Position numbers and translations under genes: made by a program. From a cyanobacterium endosymbiont of Epithemia clementina EcSB (GTDB lineage Bacteria; Cyanobacteriota; Cyanobacteriia; Cyanobacteriales; Microcystaceae): a stretch of DNA of 64,000 nucleotides. The notes under the pieces were generated by a model. The model was not told the DNA's origin. It made no database searches and saw only the letters and a program-made list of their open reading frames with translations. Location: assembly GCF_029919255.1 (NCBI RefSeq), contig NZ_CP123991.1, positions 1 through 64,000 of the forward strand. Direction: 5' to 3'. Positions 33,546 through 42,254 of this stretch are shown piece by piece (position 1 is the stretch's first letter; every line of letters starts with the position of its first letter).

Positions 33546-33599
33546 AATCGAGATATTACCAAATTTGCAGAATTTTTTTGGACATATCTCGATTTTTTT
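33546..33599 (+). terminator. Rho-independent terminator
   Basis: Outer 11-bp stem AATCGAGATAT/ATATCTCGATT (33546-33556 with 33584-33594), inner CCAAA/TTTGG pairing, followed by a T7 run on the plus strand. It probably ends the small frame at 33443 or the gene it came from. Confidence 0.7.
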
Positions 33600-34023
33600 A
33601 TGGTCAAAATAGCCTAACTCAAAACTCACCAAAATCTATCTAAAAAACAGACAGTGATAGAATGTTAAGCTCCAGGATCTAATCCTTTAGAAACAGATGA
33701 TAGACAAAATGTCTTTGAGTTCTATTAATCTGTTAAGTCGTCCTTAAAAAGGCATCTTACATATTTTTCTCTGAATTTTCACCTTATATTCTTATTTGAC
33801 TAGAAAATTAGTCTAACAAAAGATAGGCATTTGGCGAGACTTGTACGCTATTTTGTCTGATAAATTTTAAGACGACAATTGTTATACAGACATCCACTAA
33901 ATCATCAGGCAGTAGTTCACCAAAATCTATCTGTGGAAGTGTTATTCTTATATTTATTCCCTAAGCACCGTAATAGAATGGGGAAAGAGATATGAGCCTT
34001 TGATAGTTAATCGTATAACTTGA

Positions 34024-36936
34024 GTGAAACAATCCTTAAATCCGTCTCCATCAAACTTAGACAAGCTTTTTCCCTTTGAACTAGATGGGTTTCAAAAAGA
34101 AGCAATTACAGCCCTTGCAGAGAGAAAGTCTGTTGTTGTCTGTGCGCCCACAGGTTCAGGAAAGACCGTTATTGGGGAATATGCAATTTACGATGCCCTA
34201 GAAATGGGTAAGCGTGTGTTCTATACTACTCCCCTGAAAGCCCTTTCTAATCAGAAATTTCGTGATTTTCAAGATAAATTTTGCCCAGAAATCAACCAAG
34301 ACAAGAAAAGCCCAGTGGGGTTAATCACGGGAGATATAGTGATTAATGCTAATGCTTCCATCGTCATTATGACCACTGAGATTTTCCGCAATATGCTTTA
34401 TCAAACCCCTATCGGCCAGGTAGGAACGTCTCTAGAAAACGTGGCTACTGTAATTTTAGATGAGTGCCACTATATCAGCAATCGAGATCGCGGAACAGTC
34501 TGGGAAGAATCGATTATTTATTGTCCTCCTACTATCCAACTAGTCGCCCTGTCGGCTACTATCGGCAACCCCAAGGACCTTACCAATTGGATCAACCAAG
34601 TCCGAAAAACTGCTCCTGGTATCGACCTAAAGACTGATGAAGTCAGTCTGTGTAAATTGATTAATTCCGATTTTCGTCCTGTTCCCCTGCGGTTTTACTT
34701 TAGTAGTAAAACGGGACTTTCTCCGCTTCTTAACCAGAAACAAAATGCCCTCAATCCTTGTTTGAAATCTAAGGGACAGCAAAACAAAAAACGGCGACTT
34801 AAACGCGAAGATTGCCCCGGACTAATGACAGTGATTAGGCAACTCTATAAACAGGACTTACTTCCTGCTATCTATGTTATTTTTAGTCGTCGGGGGTGCG
34901 ATCAATCAGTACAGAGACTCGATGGTCTAACCTTAGTTTCTCCAGAAGAAGCTCACACTCTACAATACAATCTATTAACCTTCTTTCTCTCTAAAAATCT
35001 CCCCCTTCAAGAAAGCTTGCTTCAGGCGGTTCAAATTGAAAACCCTCTCCTGTACGAACCATTATTAAATTTTTTATCTAACCCATCCTATGATGCCGAT
35101 CTGTTTGACTGTTTCAGAAAAGATGGAGAAACTAAAACCCATCTATTTCAATTATTAGCTAAGAATTGCCAATTAGTCAGAGGAGATCAACTCGAACCTC
35201 TAACCAGAGGCATTGCTGCCCACCATGCGGGAATTCTACCTGTTTGGAAAGAATTAGTAGAGCAGTTGTTCGAGGCAGGTTTAGTTAAAGTAGTGTTTGC
35301 CACTGCAACCTTATCAGCAGGAATTAATATGCCAGCAAGAACTACGGTGATATCTGCCCTCTCCAAACGCACCGATAGTGGACATAGCATGTTGACTCCA
35401 TCCGAATTTTTGCAAATTGCGGGACGGGCAGGACGACGAGGAATGGATGAAGTAGGTTATGTAATAACGGTGCAAACTCCCTTTGAGGGATCAAAAGAAG
35501 CCGCTCATCTAGCAATGGCCGACTCGGAACCTCTACAAAGTTGTTTTACTCCGTCCTATGGCATGGTTTTAAACCTCTTACAAAAACATACCTTAGATGA
35601 AGCCAAACATTTACTAGAAAGAAGTTTTGCAGAATATCTGGCCCAATTAAAATTGGAACCTGAACAACGGAATATTGCCAGTTTAACCACTGAATTAACA
35701 AAAGTGGATGTCGATTTAGCAGGACTGACAGAAACCGATCTCTTTACTTACGAAAAACTTAAGGCTCGTCTTAAAGAAGAACAGCGATTGTTAAAAATTC
35801 TACAACAGCAAGCAGAGAAAACCCATAAACAAGAAATATCTCCTCAATTAGATAAGTTGAATTTAGGGGATATTCTTTATCTCAAAGGAAAACAGCTAAA
35901 ATCATCCCGTCCTCACTTAGCTGTATTGGTAGCAATAGTTCCTGGATCAGGAAAATCTCATGATTATCTATGTTTAGGGGAAGATAACTATTGGTATAGA
36001 GTAAAACGTGGCGATGTGGTCGATATCAGTGGGACTTCTCTACCTCTCAATTTAGTTAAGGAGCTAAATTTGCCCGATCTTGATATCCTTCCCTTCGGGA
36101 AAAGTCATAAAGGCGATGAGAACTTTGTGAAGATCCGTAATCAAATAAGCGATCATGCTTTTTCTTTAAAGATCGCTCCGGAGGTTATCAAGCAACAGCA
36201 ACGTGTTGCTCAAATTCAAGAGAAACTAGATAGCCATCCCCTCGCTCAACAAAAAAATCCGACCCGTTTATTAAAACTACACCGTCAACGCTTGAAACTC
36301 CGAGAACAACTTCACATTAGCCATGTAAAATTTCATAAACTCCAGTCTCGTCAATCCTATTATTGGGAAGAATTTCTTAATTTAATCGATATTTTACGAG
36401 AATTTAAAGCATTTAGTGGTTATGAACCCACAACTCTAGGCCAAGCCTGCGCCGCTATTCGAGGAGAAAACGAACTTTGGTTAGGACTGGTAATTATGTC
36501 AGGATCTCTCGAACGTCTAGAGTCTCACCATCTGGCTGCTGTGGTGAGTGCCTTAATTACTGAAACTTTGCGTCCCGATACTTGGACGAATTACTTACCC
36601 TCTCAAGAAATTTTAGATTTTTTTAACTATTCAGATGAAGAAGAAGTAAGTTTGAAGGAAATTCGTCGTCTTCTTTTCCAATCTCAGTCCCGGTATGATA
36701 TAACTATTCCAGTGTGGTTAGAGTTAGAATTAACAGGAGTAATTGAACAATGGGCCTTAGGGACAGACTGGCAGGAATTATGTAAGAATACAAGTCTTGA
36801 CGAAGGGGATTTAGTGCGCTTATTGCGGCGAACTATAGATCTGCTTTCACAAATTCCCCAAATTCCAAATATTTCTAGCTATCTCAAGAGTTCGGCTAAA
36901 GATGCTTTGACTAAACTCAAAAGGTTTCCAATTTAG
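34024..36936 (+). CDS. Ski2-like DEAD/DEAH-box RNA helicase
   Basis: Large helicase of 970 residues, a family conserved in cyanobacteria and related to Ski2/Mtr4 RNA helicases of exosome pathways. Motif I is APTGSGKT (41-48), motif II DECH (146-149) in ILDECHYISNRDRGTVWEE, motif III LSATIGN; the second RecA domain has HAGILPVWKELVE, FATATLSAGINMPARTTVIS and the motif VI sequence QIAGRAGRRGMDE. The C-terminal third, with LRLREQL-like coiled coil and ending near IDLLSQIPQIPNISSYL, fits the DSHCT/arch region. The start is GTG at 34024, immediately after an in-frame TGA, so no upstream start is possible. Expected role is RNA unwinding or turnover. Confidence 0.93.
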   Translation: MKQSLNPSPSNLDKLFPFELDGFQKEAITALAERKSVVVCAPTGSGKTVIGEYAIYDALEMGKRVFYTTPLKALSNQKFRDFQDKFCPEINQDKKSPVGLITGDIVINANASIVIMTTEIFRNMLYQTPIGQVGTSLENVATVILDECHYISNRDRGTVWEESIIYCPPTIQLVALSATIGNPKDLTNWINQVRKTAPGIDLKTDEVSLCKLINSDFRPVPLRFYFSSKTGLSPLLNQKQNALNPCLKSKGQQNKKRRLKREDCPGLMTVIRQLYKQDLLPAIYVIFSRRGCDQSVQRLDGLTLVSPEEAHTLQYNLLTFFLSKNLPLQESLLQAVQIENPLLYEPLLNFLSNPSYDADLFDCFRKDGETKTHLFQLLAKNCQLVRGDQLEPLTRGIAAHHAGILPVWKELVEQLFEAGLVKVVFATATLSAGINMPARTTVISALSKRTDSGHSMLTPSEFLQIAGRAGRRGMDEVGYVITVQTPFEGSKEAAHLAMADSEPLQSCFTPSYGMVLNLLQKHTLDEAKHLLERSFAEYLAQLKLEPEQRNIASLTTELTKVDVDLAGLTETDLFTYEKLKARLKEEQRLLKILQQQAEKTHKQEISPQLDKLNLGDILYLKGKQLKSSRPHLAVLVAIVPGSGKSHDYLCLGEDNYWYRVKRGDVVDISGTSLPLNLVKELNLPDLDILPFGKSHKGDENFVKIRNQISDHAFSLKIAPEVIKQQQRVAQIQEKLDSHPLAQQKNPTRLLKLHRQRLKLREQLHISHVKFHKLQSRQSYYWEEFLNLIDILREFKAFSGYEPTTLGQACAAIRGENELWLGLVIMSGSLERLESHHLAAVVSALITETLRPDTWTNYLPSQEILDFFNYSDEEEVSLKEIRRLLFQSQSRYDITIPVWLELELTGVIEQWALGTDWQELCKNTSLDEGDLVRLLRRTIDLLSQIPQIPNISSYLKSSAKDALTKLKRFPI

Positions 36937-37765
36937 TTTTGTAAATTTCAATATGTGGTGTGTGTTTATAAGCGTGTTCCTATGCTGAGCCATATCTAAA
37001 GACTGGGGTTTCTCGTTGAATGGCTAAAACCTTTTAAATACCATTCAAGTATCCAGAATCTACAATTACCTCAATTCTAAATAGGTGAAGAAAGATTGAT
37101 CGTTTGGAGTAACTTTTTATAAGTTATTCTCGTTTACCTCAAAATAAATTTTTAAAGGAGGAACAATTTATATGTCTATTTTTTTAGAAAGAGTTAATTG
37201 ATTATTTTCTCTTATCGAACTAAAAAAAAGAACTTTGCAAGGCTAATAATCATACACATAATGTTTTTTGAGACTATAAAGACTACAAAGACCAGAAAAC
37301 ATAAATTTATGTCTCATTTTCGTTAAAGTGTTGCAGGAGAAAGAGTTCTCAAACATCACTTATAGTGGTGCAATCTGCTTATTTTTTAAACATATATAAA
37401 AACTTCTATATCTTGTTAGGATAGGAGAAAAATCAGTAGTACATCATAGCTTTACATTACCTCTGAGGGAATGCTATTAAAAATCATCAGCAATAAATAT
37501 ATTGGAATTATCCAGGATAATAATAACTTTAAATGCTCTTTAATTTTAGCTTGTCGTCAAAACTAAGGGGTATTATTCTCTATAAGTTTACCATCATTAT
37601 CAGTAAATATAATTCGGAAAAATCATCTAATACATGATTGATTCTAAACAGTTAATAACAGTTAAAAAGATATATCAAAAATTAACTGCTGAAAAATTTT
37701 AGAAGTCATAACTAGGATTCTGCGTTTCCTTTCCATTATATAATGGAAAGGAAACGCCAGTCTCT
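36937..37765. other. Gap with an orphan ribosome binding site
   Basis: At 37157 a good AGGAGG sequence precedes ATG (37172), but the frame closes after nine codons (MSIFLERVN). Protein-like fragments such as GIIQDNNNFKCSLILACRQN appear near 37494 on the plus strand, hinting at a decayed gene. A short palindrome (37729-37750, CTTTCCATTATATAATGGAAAG) lies just upstream of the tRNA. Confidence 0.35.
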
Positions 37766-37852
37766 GGAGAGGTGGCAGAGTGGTTGAATGCGGCGGTCTC
37801 GAAAACCGCTTCTGGGGCAACTCAGACGAGGGTTCAAATCCCTCCCTCTCCG
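37766..37852 (+). tRNA. tRNA-Ser (CGA)
   Basis: An 87-nt class II tRNA with a long variable arm. Acceptor stem GGAGAGG/CCTCTCC, discriminator G, anticodon CGA in the loop CTCGAAA, T loop TTCAAATC. CCA is not encoded. Its 5' and 3' parts are nearly identical to those of tRNA-Ser(GGA) at 41264, which lies in the opposite orientation. Confidence 0.95.
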
Positions 37853-37904
37853 TTACAATTACGAAGTTTTTCAGGTGGGCGGGGCCCACCCTACGACGGT
37901 TTGT

Positions 37905-38339
37905 TTATCCTAGTCTTGCTAAAATATCTTGGGCATGACTGTCAGTTTTTACCTTTTCGTCTACGTGGTTAATTTTACCTTCAGCATTTATAATATAGGT
38001 GACACGCTTAGAATAGCCGTCGCCGTCTACATCGTAGGCTTTAGAGATCTCTCCATCACTATCAACAAGGAGTCGAAAAGGTAAGCCATACTTCTCCTTA
38101 AATTTTTTGTGAGAGGCTTGGTCGTCCATACTAACTCCAAAAACAACTATTCCCTTACCCTGATACTGATCGTAATTATCACGAAAACCTTGAGCTTCTT
38201 TAGTACAACCAGGGGTATCGTCCTTTGGATAAAAGTACATAACAACGATTTTGCCTTTGAAATCAGATAAGGAAATAGTTTTGTCCTCATCATCTATAGT
38301 AGTAAAGTCTGGTGCAATAGTTCCAACGGATAAAACCAT
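37905..38339 (-). CDS. Peroxiredoxin, BCP/PrxQ type
   Basis: Reduces hydrogen and organic peroxides using thioredoxin-like donors. It has 144 residues, normal length. The peroxidatic Cys45 is in YPKDDTPGCTKEAQGFRDNY. Most PrxQ proteins carry a resolving Cys five residues later (CTxEACxF); here that position is Gln50, and no other Cys is present in the protein, so it should work as a 1-Cys enzyme. Other landmarks are the N-terminal APDFTTIDDEDKTISLSDFK and FRLLVDSDGEISKAYDV. The gene is divergent from the Npun_F0494-type gene and adjacent to the tRNA-Ser gene. Confidence 0.93.
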   Translation of the reverse strand: MVLSVGTIAPDFTTIDDEDKTISLSDFKGKIVVMYFYPKDDTPGCTKEAQGFRDNYDQYQGKGIVVFGVSMDDQASHKKFKEKYGLPFRLLVDSDGEISKAYDVDGDGYSKRVTYIINAEGKINHVDEKVKTDSHAQDILARLG

Positions 38340-38450
38340 AGTTCCTAAGTTCTTAGATTAAAAGTTTGTTAGTTTCGATCATAAAGTTTTACATGTTTCT
38401 TGAACACCTTTAATAATAAAGATGTTGGACTTTTCCCCAAAAAAATCTTC

Positions 38451-38870
38451 ATGGCTGCTTCTTCAACTCAACTCTCGAATCCCTCAGACCTCAACTATTC
38501 TAGCAAGACCATAAAACGGGCTGAACGTGCTTTATGTTGCACTTCGTTTAAGTTATCTTTATTTGTTGCAATGAGGACGAATAGTGTTCCTCTATCTAAA
38601 ATTGCTCGATCTGCCGGTGTTAAAGAAAGATATACTCAAAAATTTCTTTCAGAACAAAAAACCGAAAGAGACTTAATGTGGTTAATTACTGTGGGTATTC
38701 TACGACGGGAAGTTGATGGACAAGGAATCACCGATAGTTTTCGTTTAACCCCCTTAGGACGAAAAGTTATCGCTACGTGGGAAAGCCAAGGAAGACAATT
38801 GTCTCAACCTTCATGGTGGGATAGTATCGTAAATAACTTAACCCGTTGGTTTCAACTTCTCTTATTTTGA
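38451..38870 (+). CDS. Conserved cyanobacterial protein, Npun_F0494 type
   Basis: A 139-residue protein of a cyanobacteria-specific family of unknown function. Recognised from TIKRAERALCCTSFKLSLF, VPLSKIARSAGVKERYTQKF and the well-conserved VGILRREVDGQGITDSFRLT, then PLGRKVIATWES. The middle part has the look of a winged-helix or helix-turn-helix domain, so DNA binding is possible but unproven. ATG at 38451 is preferred; a TTG at 38400 would add 17 unconvincing residues. The next gene, cobQ, begins 67 bases downstream. Confidence 0.82.
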   Translation: MAASSTQLSNPSDLNYSSKTIKRAERALCCTSFKLSLFVAMRTNSVPLSKIARSAGVKERYTQKFLSEQKTERDLMWLITVGILRREVDGQGITDSFRLTPLGRKVIATWESQGRQLSQPSWWDSIVNNLTRWFQLLLF

Positions 38871-38937
38871 AAATTCGAAAAGTCATCAGCGCAGCTGAGC
38901 ACAAGTCTTGTGTCCTTAATATAGGTTCAACTGATTT

Positions 38938-40422
38938 ATGAACTCTATCATGGTGGTAGGAACAACGTCCCACGCCGGAAAATCTTTTCTCACTGCAGCT
39001 ATTTGTCGAATTTTAGTTCGTCAAGGATGGAATGTTACCCCATTTAAAGGGCAAAATATGGCATTGAATGCCTATATTACTCATGATGGTGGGGAAATCG
39101 GGCACGCCCAGGCAGTACAGGCGTGGGCAGCTAAAATATCCCCTACGGTCGAAATGAATCCCATTTTACTGAAACCACAAGGAAATATGGTTTCCCAAGT
39201 CATTATGAAGGGAAAAATGATAGGAACAACCCATGCGGCCGAATATTACGAAAAGTATTTTGATAAAGGATGGAATGCTATTACATCATGTCTTGAGCAT
39301 CTAAAAACAAGGTATGACATGATCGTCTGTGAAGGTGCCGGAAGTCCTGCTGAAATAAATCTAAAACACCGGGATTTAACAAATATGCGAGTCGCCCGCT
39401 ATTTAAATGCAGCGACCATTTTGGTAGTAGATATTGATCGCGGAGGAGCATTTGCTCATGTGGTGGGAACCTTACAACTTCTTGAATCTGAAGAAAGGGC
39501 ATTAATTAAGGGTATTATTATCAATAAGTTTCGGGGACAGCGATCGTTATTGGATTCAGGTATTGATTGGTTAGAAAATTACACTGGAATTCCTGTCTTG
39601 GGAGTTATTCCCTGGCGTGATGTTGTATTTCCTTCGGAAGATTCTTTAAATTTATTAGATCGGCAATCATCTAATACAAAAGGAGAGTTAACCATTAATG
39701 TTCTTCGCTTACCTCACATTGCAAATTTTACAGATTTTGATCCTTTAGATGCAGAACCAACAGTTAATTTAAAATATCTTAATCTACAAGATTCTTTAGA
39801 CTATCCTGACGCAGTAATTATTCCAGGCTCCAAAACTACTATCGCTGATTTGATTGAACTTCATAAAAGTGGAATGGCAAAAAAAATACAAGATTATATA
39901 AAGTCGGGAGGTATTGTTTTTGGGATTTGCGGCGGGTTTCAAATGTTAGGAAAACAGATATTTGATCCTGGGCAATTAGAGGGCAATCAGGATTACTCTT
40001 TAGGACTAAATTTACTTCCAATGAAAACAGTTATTACCCCTAAAAAGATTTGCCGTCAACGACAAGTAATATCTAATTATCCAGAATCTAATTTAATCGT
40101 AACAGGGTATGAAATTCACCAAGGAATTACTTGTTTGATTAAGTCCTCAAACATAGAAAAAGCTATCACTTTGTATTCTTTATTTGATGATTCTAGTTTA
40201 GGGGTTGTTAACAATACTTATTCTGTTTGGGGGTGTTATCTACATGAACTATTTAATAATGGAGTCTGGCGACGGACTTGGTTAAATTTTCTGTGTCAAC
40301 GTAGGGGTTTATCTATTTTACCTACAGCGATTAGTAATTACTGCGAACAACGGGACACCAATCTTGATATATTAGCTGATTTAGTGGAGGAATTTGTTGA
40401 TCTAAAACCAGTATTAAATTAG
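38938..40422 (+). CDS. cobQ: Cobyric acid synthase
   Basis: ATP- and glutamine-dependent amidation of four side-chain carboxylates of the corrin ring (adenosylcobyrinate a,c-diamide to adenosylcobyric acid). It has 494 residues, complete. The N-terminal synthetase domain has MVVGTTSHAGKSFLTAAICR and FKGQNMALNAYITHDGGEIG, the middle CEGAGSPAEINLKHRDLTNM; the C-terminal class I amidotransferase domain has the nucleophile Cys in VFGICGGFQMLGKQ and the His in VWGCYLHELFNN. With cobK at 43.7 kb and a CobW-family gene at 62.4 kb, this shows corrinoid synthesis is retained. A ferredoxin-like gene follows 35 bases on. Confidence 0.97.
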   Translation: MNSIMVVGTTSHAGKSFLTAAICRILVRQGWNVTPFKGQNMALNAYITHDGGEIGHAQAVQAWAAKISPTVEMNPILLKPQGNMVSQVIMKGKMIGTTHAAEYYEKYFDKGWNAITSCLEHLKTRYDMIVCEGAGSPAEINLKHRDLTNMRVARYLNAATILVVDIDRGGAFAHVVGTLQLLESEERALIKGIIINKFRGQRSLLDSGIDWLENYTGIPVLGVIPWRDVVFPSEDSLNLLDRQSSNTKGELTINVLRLPHIANFTDFDPLDAEPTVNLKYLNLQDSLDYPDAVIIPGSKTTIADLIELHKSGMAKKIQDYIKSGGIVFGICGGFQMLGKQIFDPGQLEGNQDYSLGLNLLPMKTVITPKKICRQRQVISNYPESNLIVTGYEIHQGITCLIKSSNIEKAITLYSLFDDSSLGVVNNTYSVWGCYLHELFNNGVWRRTWLNFLCQRRGLSILPTAISNYCEQRDTNLDILADLVEEFVDLKPVLN

Positions 40423-40457
40423 TTAACAAATTGTTAATCTTTAAGTTTTAAAAAACT

Positions 40458-40697
40458 ATGACAGTTAAAGTACAATTTATCCCTGATAAAATCACGATTG
40501 AAGCTCAACCTGGTGAACTTATATTAGATGTAGCAAAAAGAGCAGGAGTGTTTATCCCCACAGGATGTTTAATGGGTTCTTGTCATGCTTGTGAAGTGGA
40601 ATTAGGACAGGGTAATCCTGTCTGTTCTTGTATCAGTGTAATTCCTGCTGGAAGTGATTCTTTAAATATTTATATCTATTCCGACCCTATTTGGTAA
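40458..40697 (+). CDS. Small [2Fe-2S] ferredoxin-like protein
   Basis: 79 residues with the plant-type ferredoxin fold: N-terminal beta hairpin (VKVQFIPDKITIEAQPGE), helix LILDVAKRAGV, then the cluster loop with Cys37, Cys42, Cys45 and a late pair Cys56/Cys58 (TGCLMGSCHACEVELGQG, NPVCSCISVIPAG). It is shorter than photosynthetic ferredoxin (about 97) and the last Cys comes early. It sits 35 bases after cobQ on the same strand, probably in one transcript, and a strong terminator follows. A role as electron donor in corrinoid synthesis is an inference from position. Confidence 0.85.
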   Translation: MTVKVQFIPDKITIEAQPGELILDVAKRAGVFIPTGCLMGSCHACEVELGQGNPVCSCISVIPAGSDSLNIYIYSDPIW

Positions 40698-40733
40698 TTA
40701 TCAGAAGATAATAGATAAAGAAATAGAATCTCT

Positions 40734-40784
40734 GTTATTAAATAGTAAATTTTTAAAGGTTTCAAAAATTTACTATTTAATAAC
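40734..40784 (+). terminator. Terminator after cobQ-ferredoxin
   Basis: Perfect 21-bp stem (40734-40754 with 40764-40784, 9-base loop) 37 bases past the stop codon. The stem is AT-rich and no long T run follows, so it may act in termination or 3' protection. Confidence 0.6.
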
Positions 40785-40970
40785 TTATTGATGTTTTTAT
40801 AAAAATGACAGACATCAGAAAAAAGTGTCAAGATAGCTATCTATAACATTTTCTAAGACCATTGCATAATTTTTCCATTAACAGAATTTACAAGCTAAAT
40901 TGATATCTAGCTGTTTTTCTTCTATAGTCACTTTTATAAGCTAATTTATTTAGTAAATAACTTCTTGCTA

Positions 40971-41147
40971 CTATACATCGATTTTTTCTAAAGATCCGAC
41001 ATCTTCAATTAAATTTTCTGGACCAACTTGGGATAAATTGCCAGACTTCAATTGCTTAATCGTTTTTATAAACCAAAGGATAAAATCCCAATCGTATCGT
41101 AGAGGGGTTTTAGCTATAAAGTCATAAATATCCAGACTTTTATTCTA
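40971..41147 (-). pseudogene. DUF29-like remnant
   Basis: A minus-strand frame open for 57 codons reads NKSLDIYDFIAKTPLRYDWD, FILWFIKTIKQLKSGNLSQV, then GPENLIEDVGSLEKIDV and stop at 40971-40973. It resembles the start of DUF29 proteins (YxxDFxxWxxxTxxxLKxGxFxxxDxENLIEExESL). A stop precedes the segment in frame and the remaining two thirds of a DUF29 protein are absent. Confidence 0.45.
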
Positions 41148-41263
41148 ACTCAATCTGAACGCAGTTGAAGTCCAGAAAACGACTGAGGTCAAGCATTGTC
41201 CGTGCAACACAATTGCAACTCAGATAATAATCACGGTTAACTTTTAATTTCTAACTGTATCTA

Positions 41264-41350
41264 CGGAGAGGGAGGGATTCGAACCCTCGTTAAAGTTACC
41301 CTTAAACAGCATTTCCAGTGCTGCGCCTTCAACCACTCGGCCACCTCTCC
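41264..41350 (-). tRNA. tRNA-Ser (GGA)
   Basis: An 87-nt class II tRNA on the minus strand. Acceptor stem GGAGAGG/CCTCTCC, D-arm GCCGAGTGGTTGAAGGC, anticodon GGA in CTGGAAA, long variable arm, T loop TTCGAATC. CCA is not encoded. It shares both ends with tRNA-Ser(CGA) at 37766 in inverted orientation. Confidence 0.95.
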
Positions 41351-41439
41351 AGGTGGGTCACAATCAATAATTATAGACCAAAATGTTCTATTAGATCAAG
41401 TTTTTTACAAAAAATTTGGGCAAAGGACAAAGTAAGGGG

Positions 41440-41960
41440 AATGTTTTATTGTCTTTTATTATTAAGAGGAATATCATTGAGACTTTAGCGCTTGCCATTC
41501 ATCACGGCAAATACCCAGTAATTCCGTTATTTTCACCATAAATATCTAGGAGTCAACATGATAAATAGAAAATATTCTAACATCCTCACTTGCAGATAAG
41601 CATAGATAGGCTCGCAGAACATCATTTCTTGTTTTTAACACAAGAAGTTTATTTTTTTCATAATGTATTTAGCTAAATAATCTCCAATATACTTTTTTTC
41701 TATTTTTGTTAGTTTTTCACCTCTTCAGCAATGAAGACCAAGACAAATTGACAACGAAAAGATTGAAATATAGGCTAATTGATAACAATAACCATTAATG
41801 ATGTCCAAAATTAAATGGGAGATTGATTCAAAAATCATATCAGCACTCCTCCAATTTCTTCATGAATGGCTAAATGTCCAACATCTTATCCCTTGTACTA
41901 ACATTACTCATTTATAACTGGTAGCAGTAAAGATTGAGTTGTATAATCCTCAGGTAACAA
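41440..41960 (-). pseudogene. Decayed unidentified gene
   Basis: Minus-strand fragments in consistent order: NGYCYQLAYISIFSLSICLG, stop, RGEKLTKIEKKYIGDYLAKY, IMKKINFLC, then after a frame change LKTRNDVLRAYLCLSASEDV, and finally MVKITELLGICRDEWQALKS followed by Q and stop. Each piece is protein-like and they are collinear over about 170 codons. The family is not recognised. Confidence 0.4.
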
Positions 41961-42052
41961 TCTCGACAGTAGTTGCAAATTTAACAGGTAATTCGGTGAA
42001 AGGAATATTATTATCAATGGTATTAGAAATGGCAATAACATTCTAGTTTCCC

Positions 42053-42108
42053 TATTGGGCTTAATCGTAGATGGTATCGATAATTACCATCTACGATTAA
42101 GCCCAATA
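42053..42108. repeat. Perfect inverted repeat, 24-bp arms
   Basis: 42053-42076 (core GGGCTTAATCGTAGATGG) pairs exactly with 42085-42108 over an 8-base loop. It is one of the least AT-rich hairpins in the window. It sits about 150 bases past the 3' end of the minus-strand remnant ending at 42255 and may have been its terminator. Confidence 0.85.
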
Positions 42109-42254
42109 TTTTATATTTTTTGAGAATCGCGGCTTAGTTTTCTGTCTGAGTTGAGATGTATTAAAAACTACTTGAATGACTGCATTTAACTCGGAATAGT
42201 CCCTCCTACTGGAGAGAAGTCCGACCAGTTTTATTTCCAAAGTATTGGAGTTAA

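Larger units (their letters stand above)
32434..34023. other. AT-rich gap
   Basis: Contains an inverted repeat near 32655-32685 (AGATATCTAC arms), a 26-codon frame at 33443-33523 and a good terminator right after it. No other gene or recognisable remnant. The last 300 bases, less AT-rich, lead to the helicase gene but show no readable frame. Confidence 0.5.
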
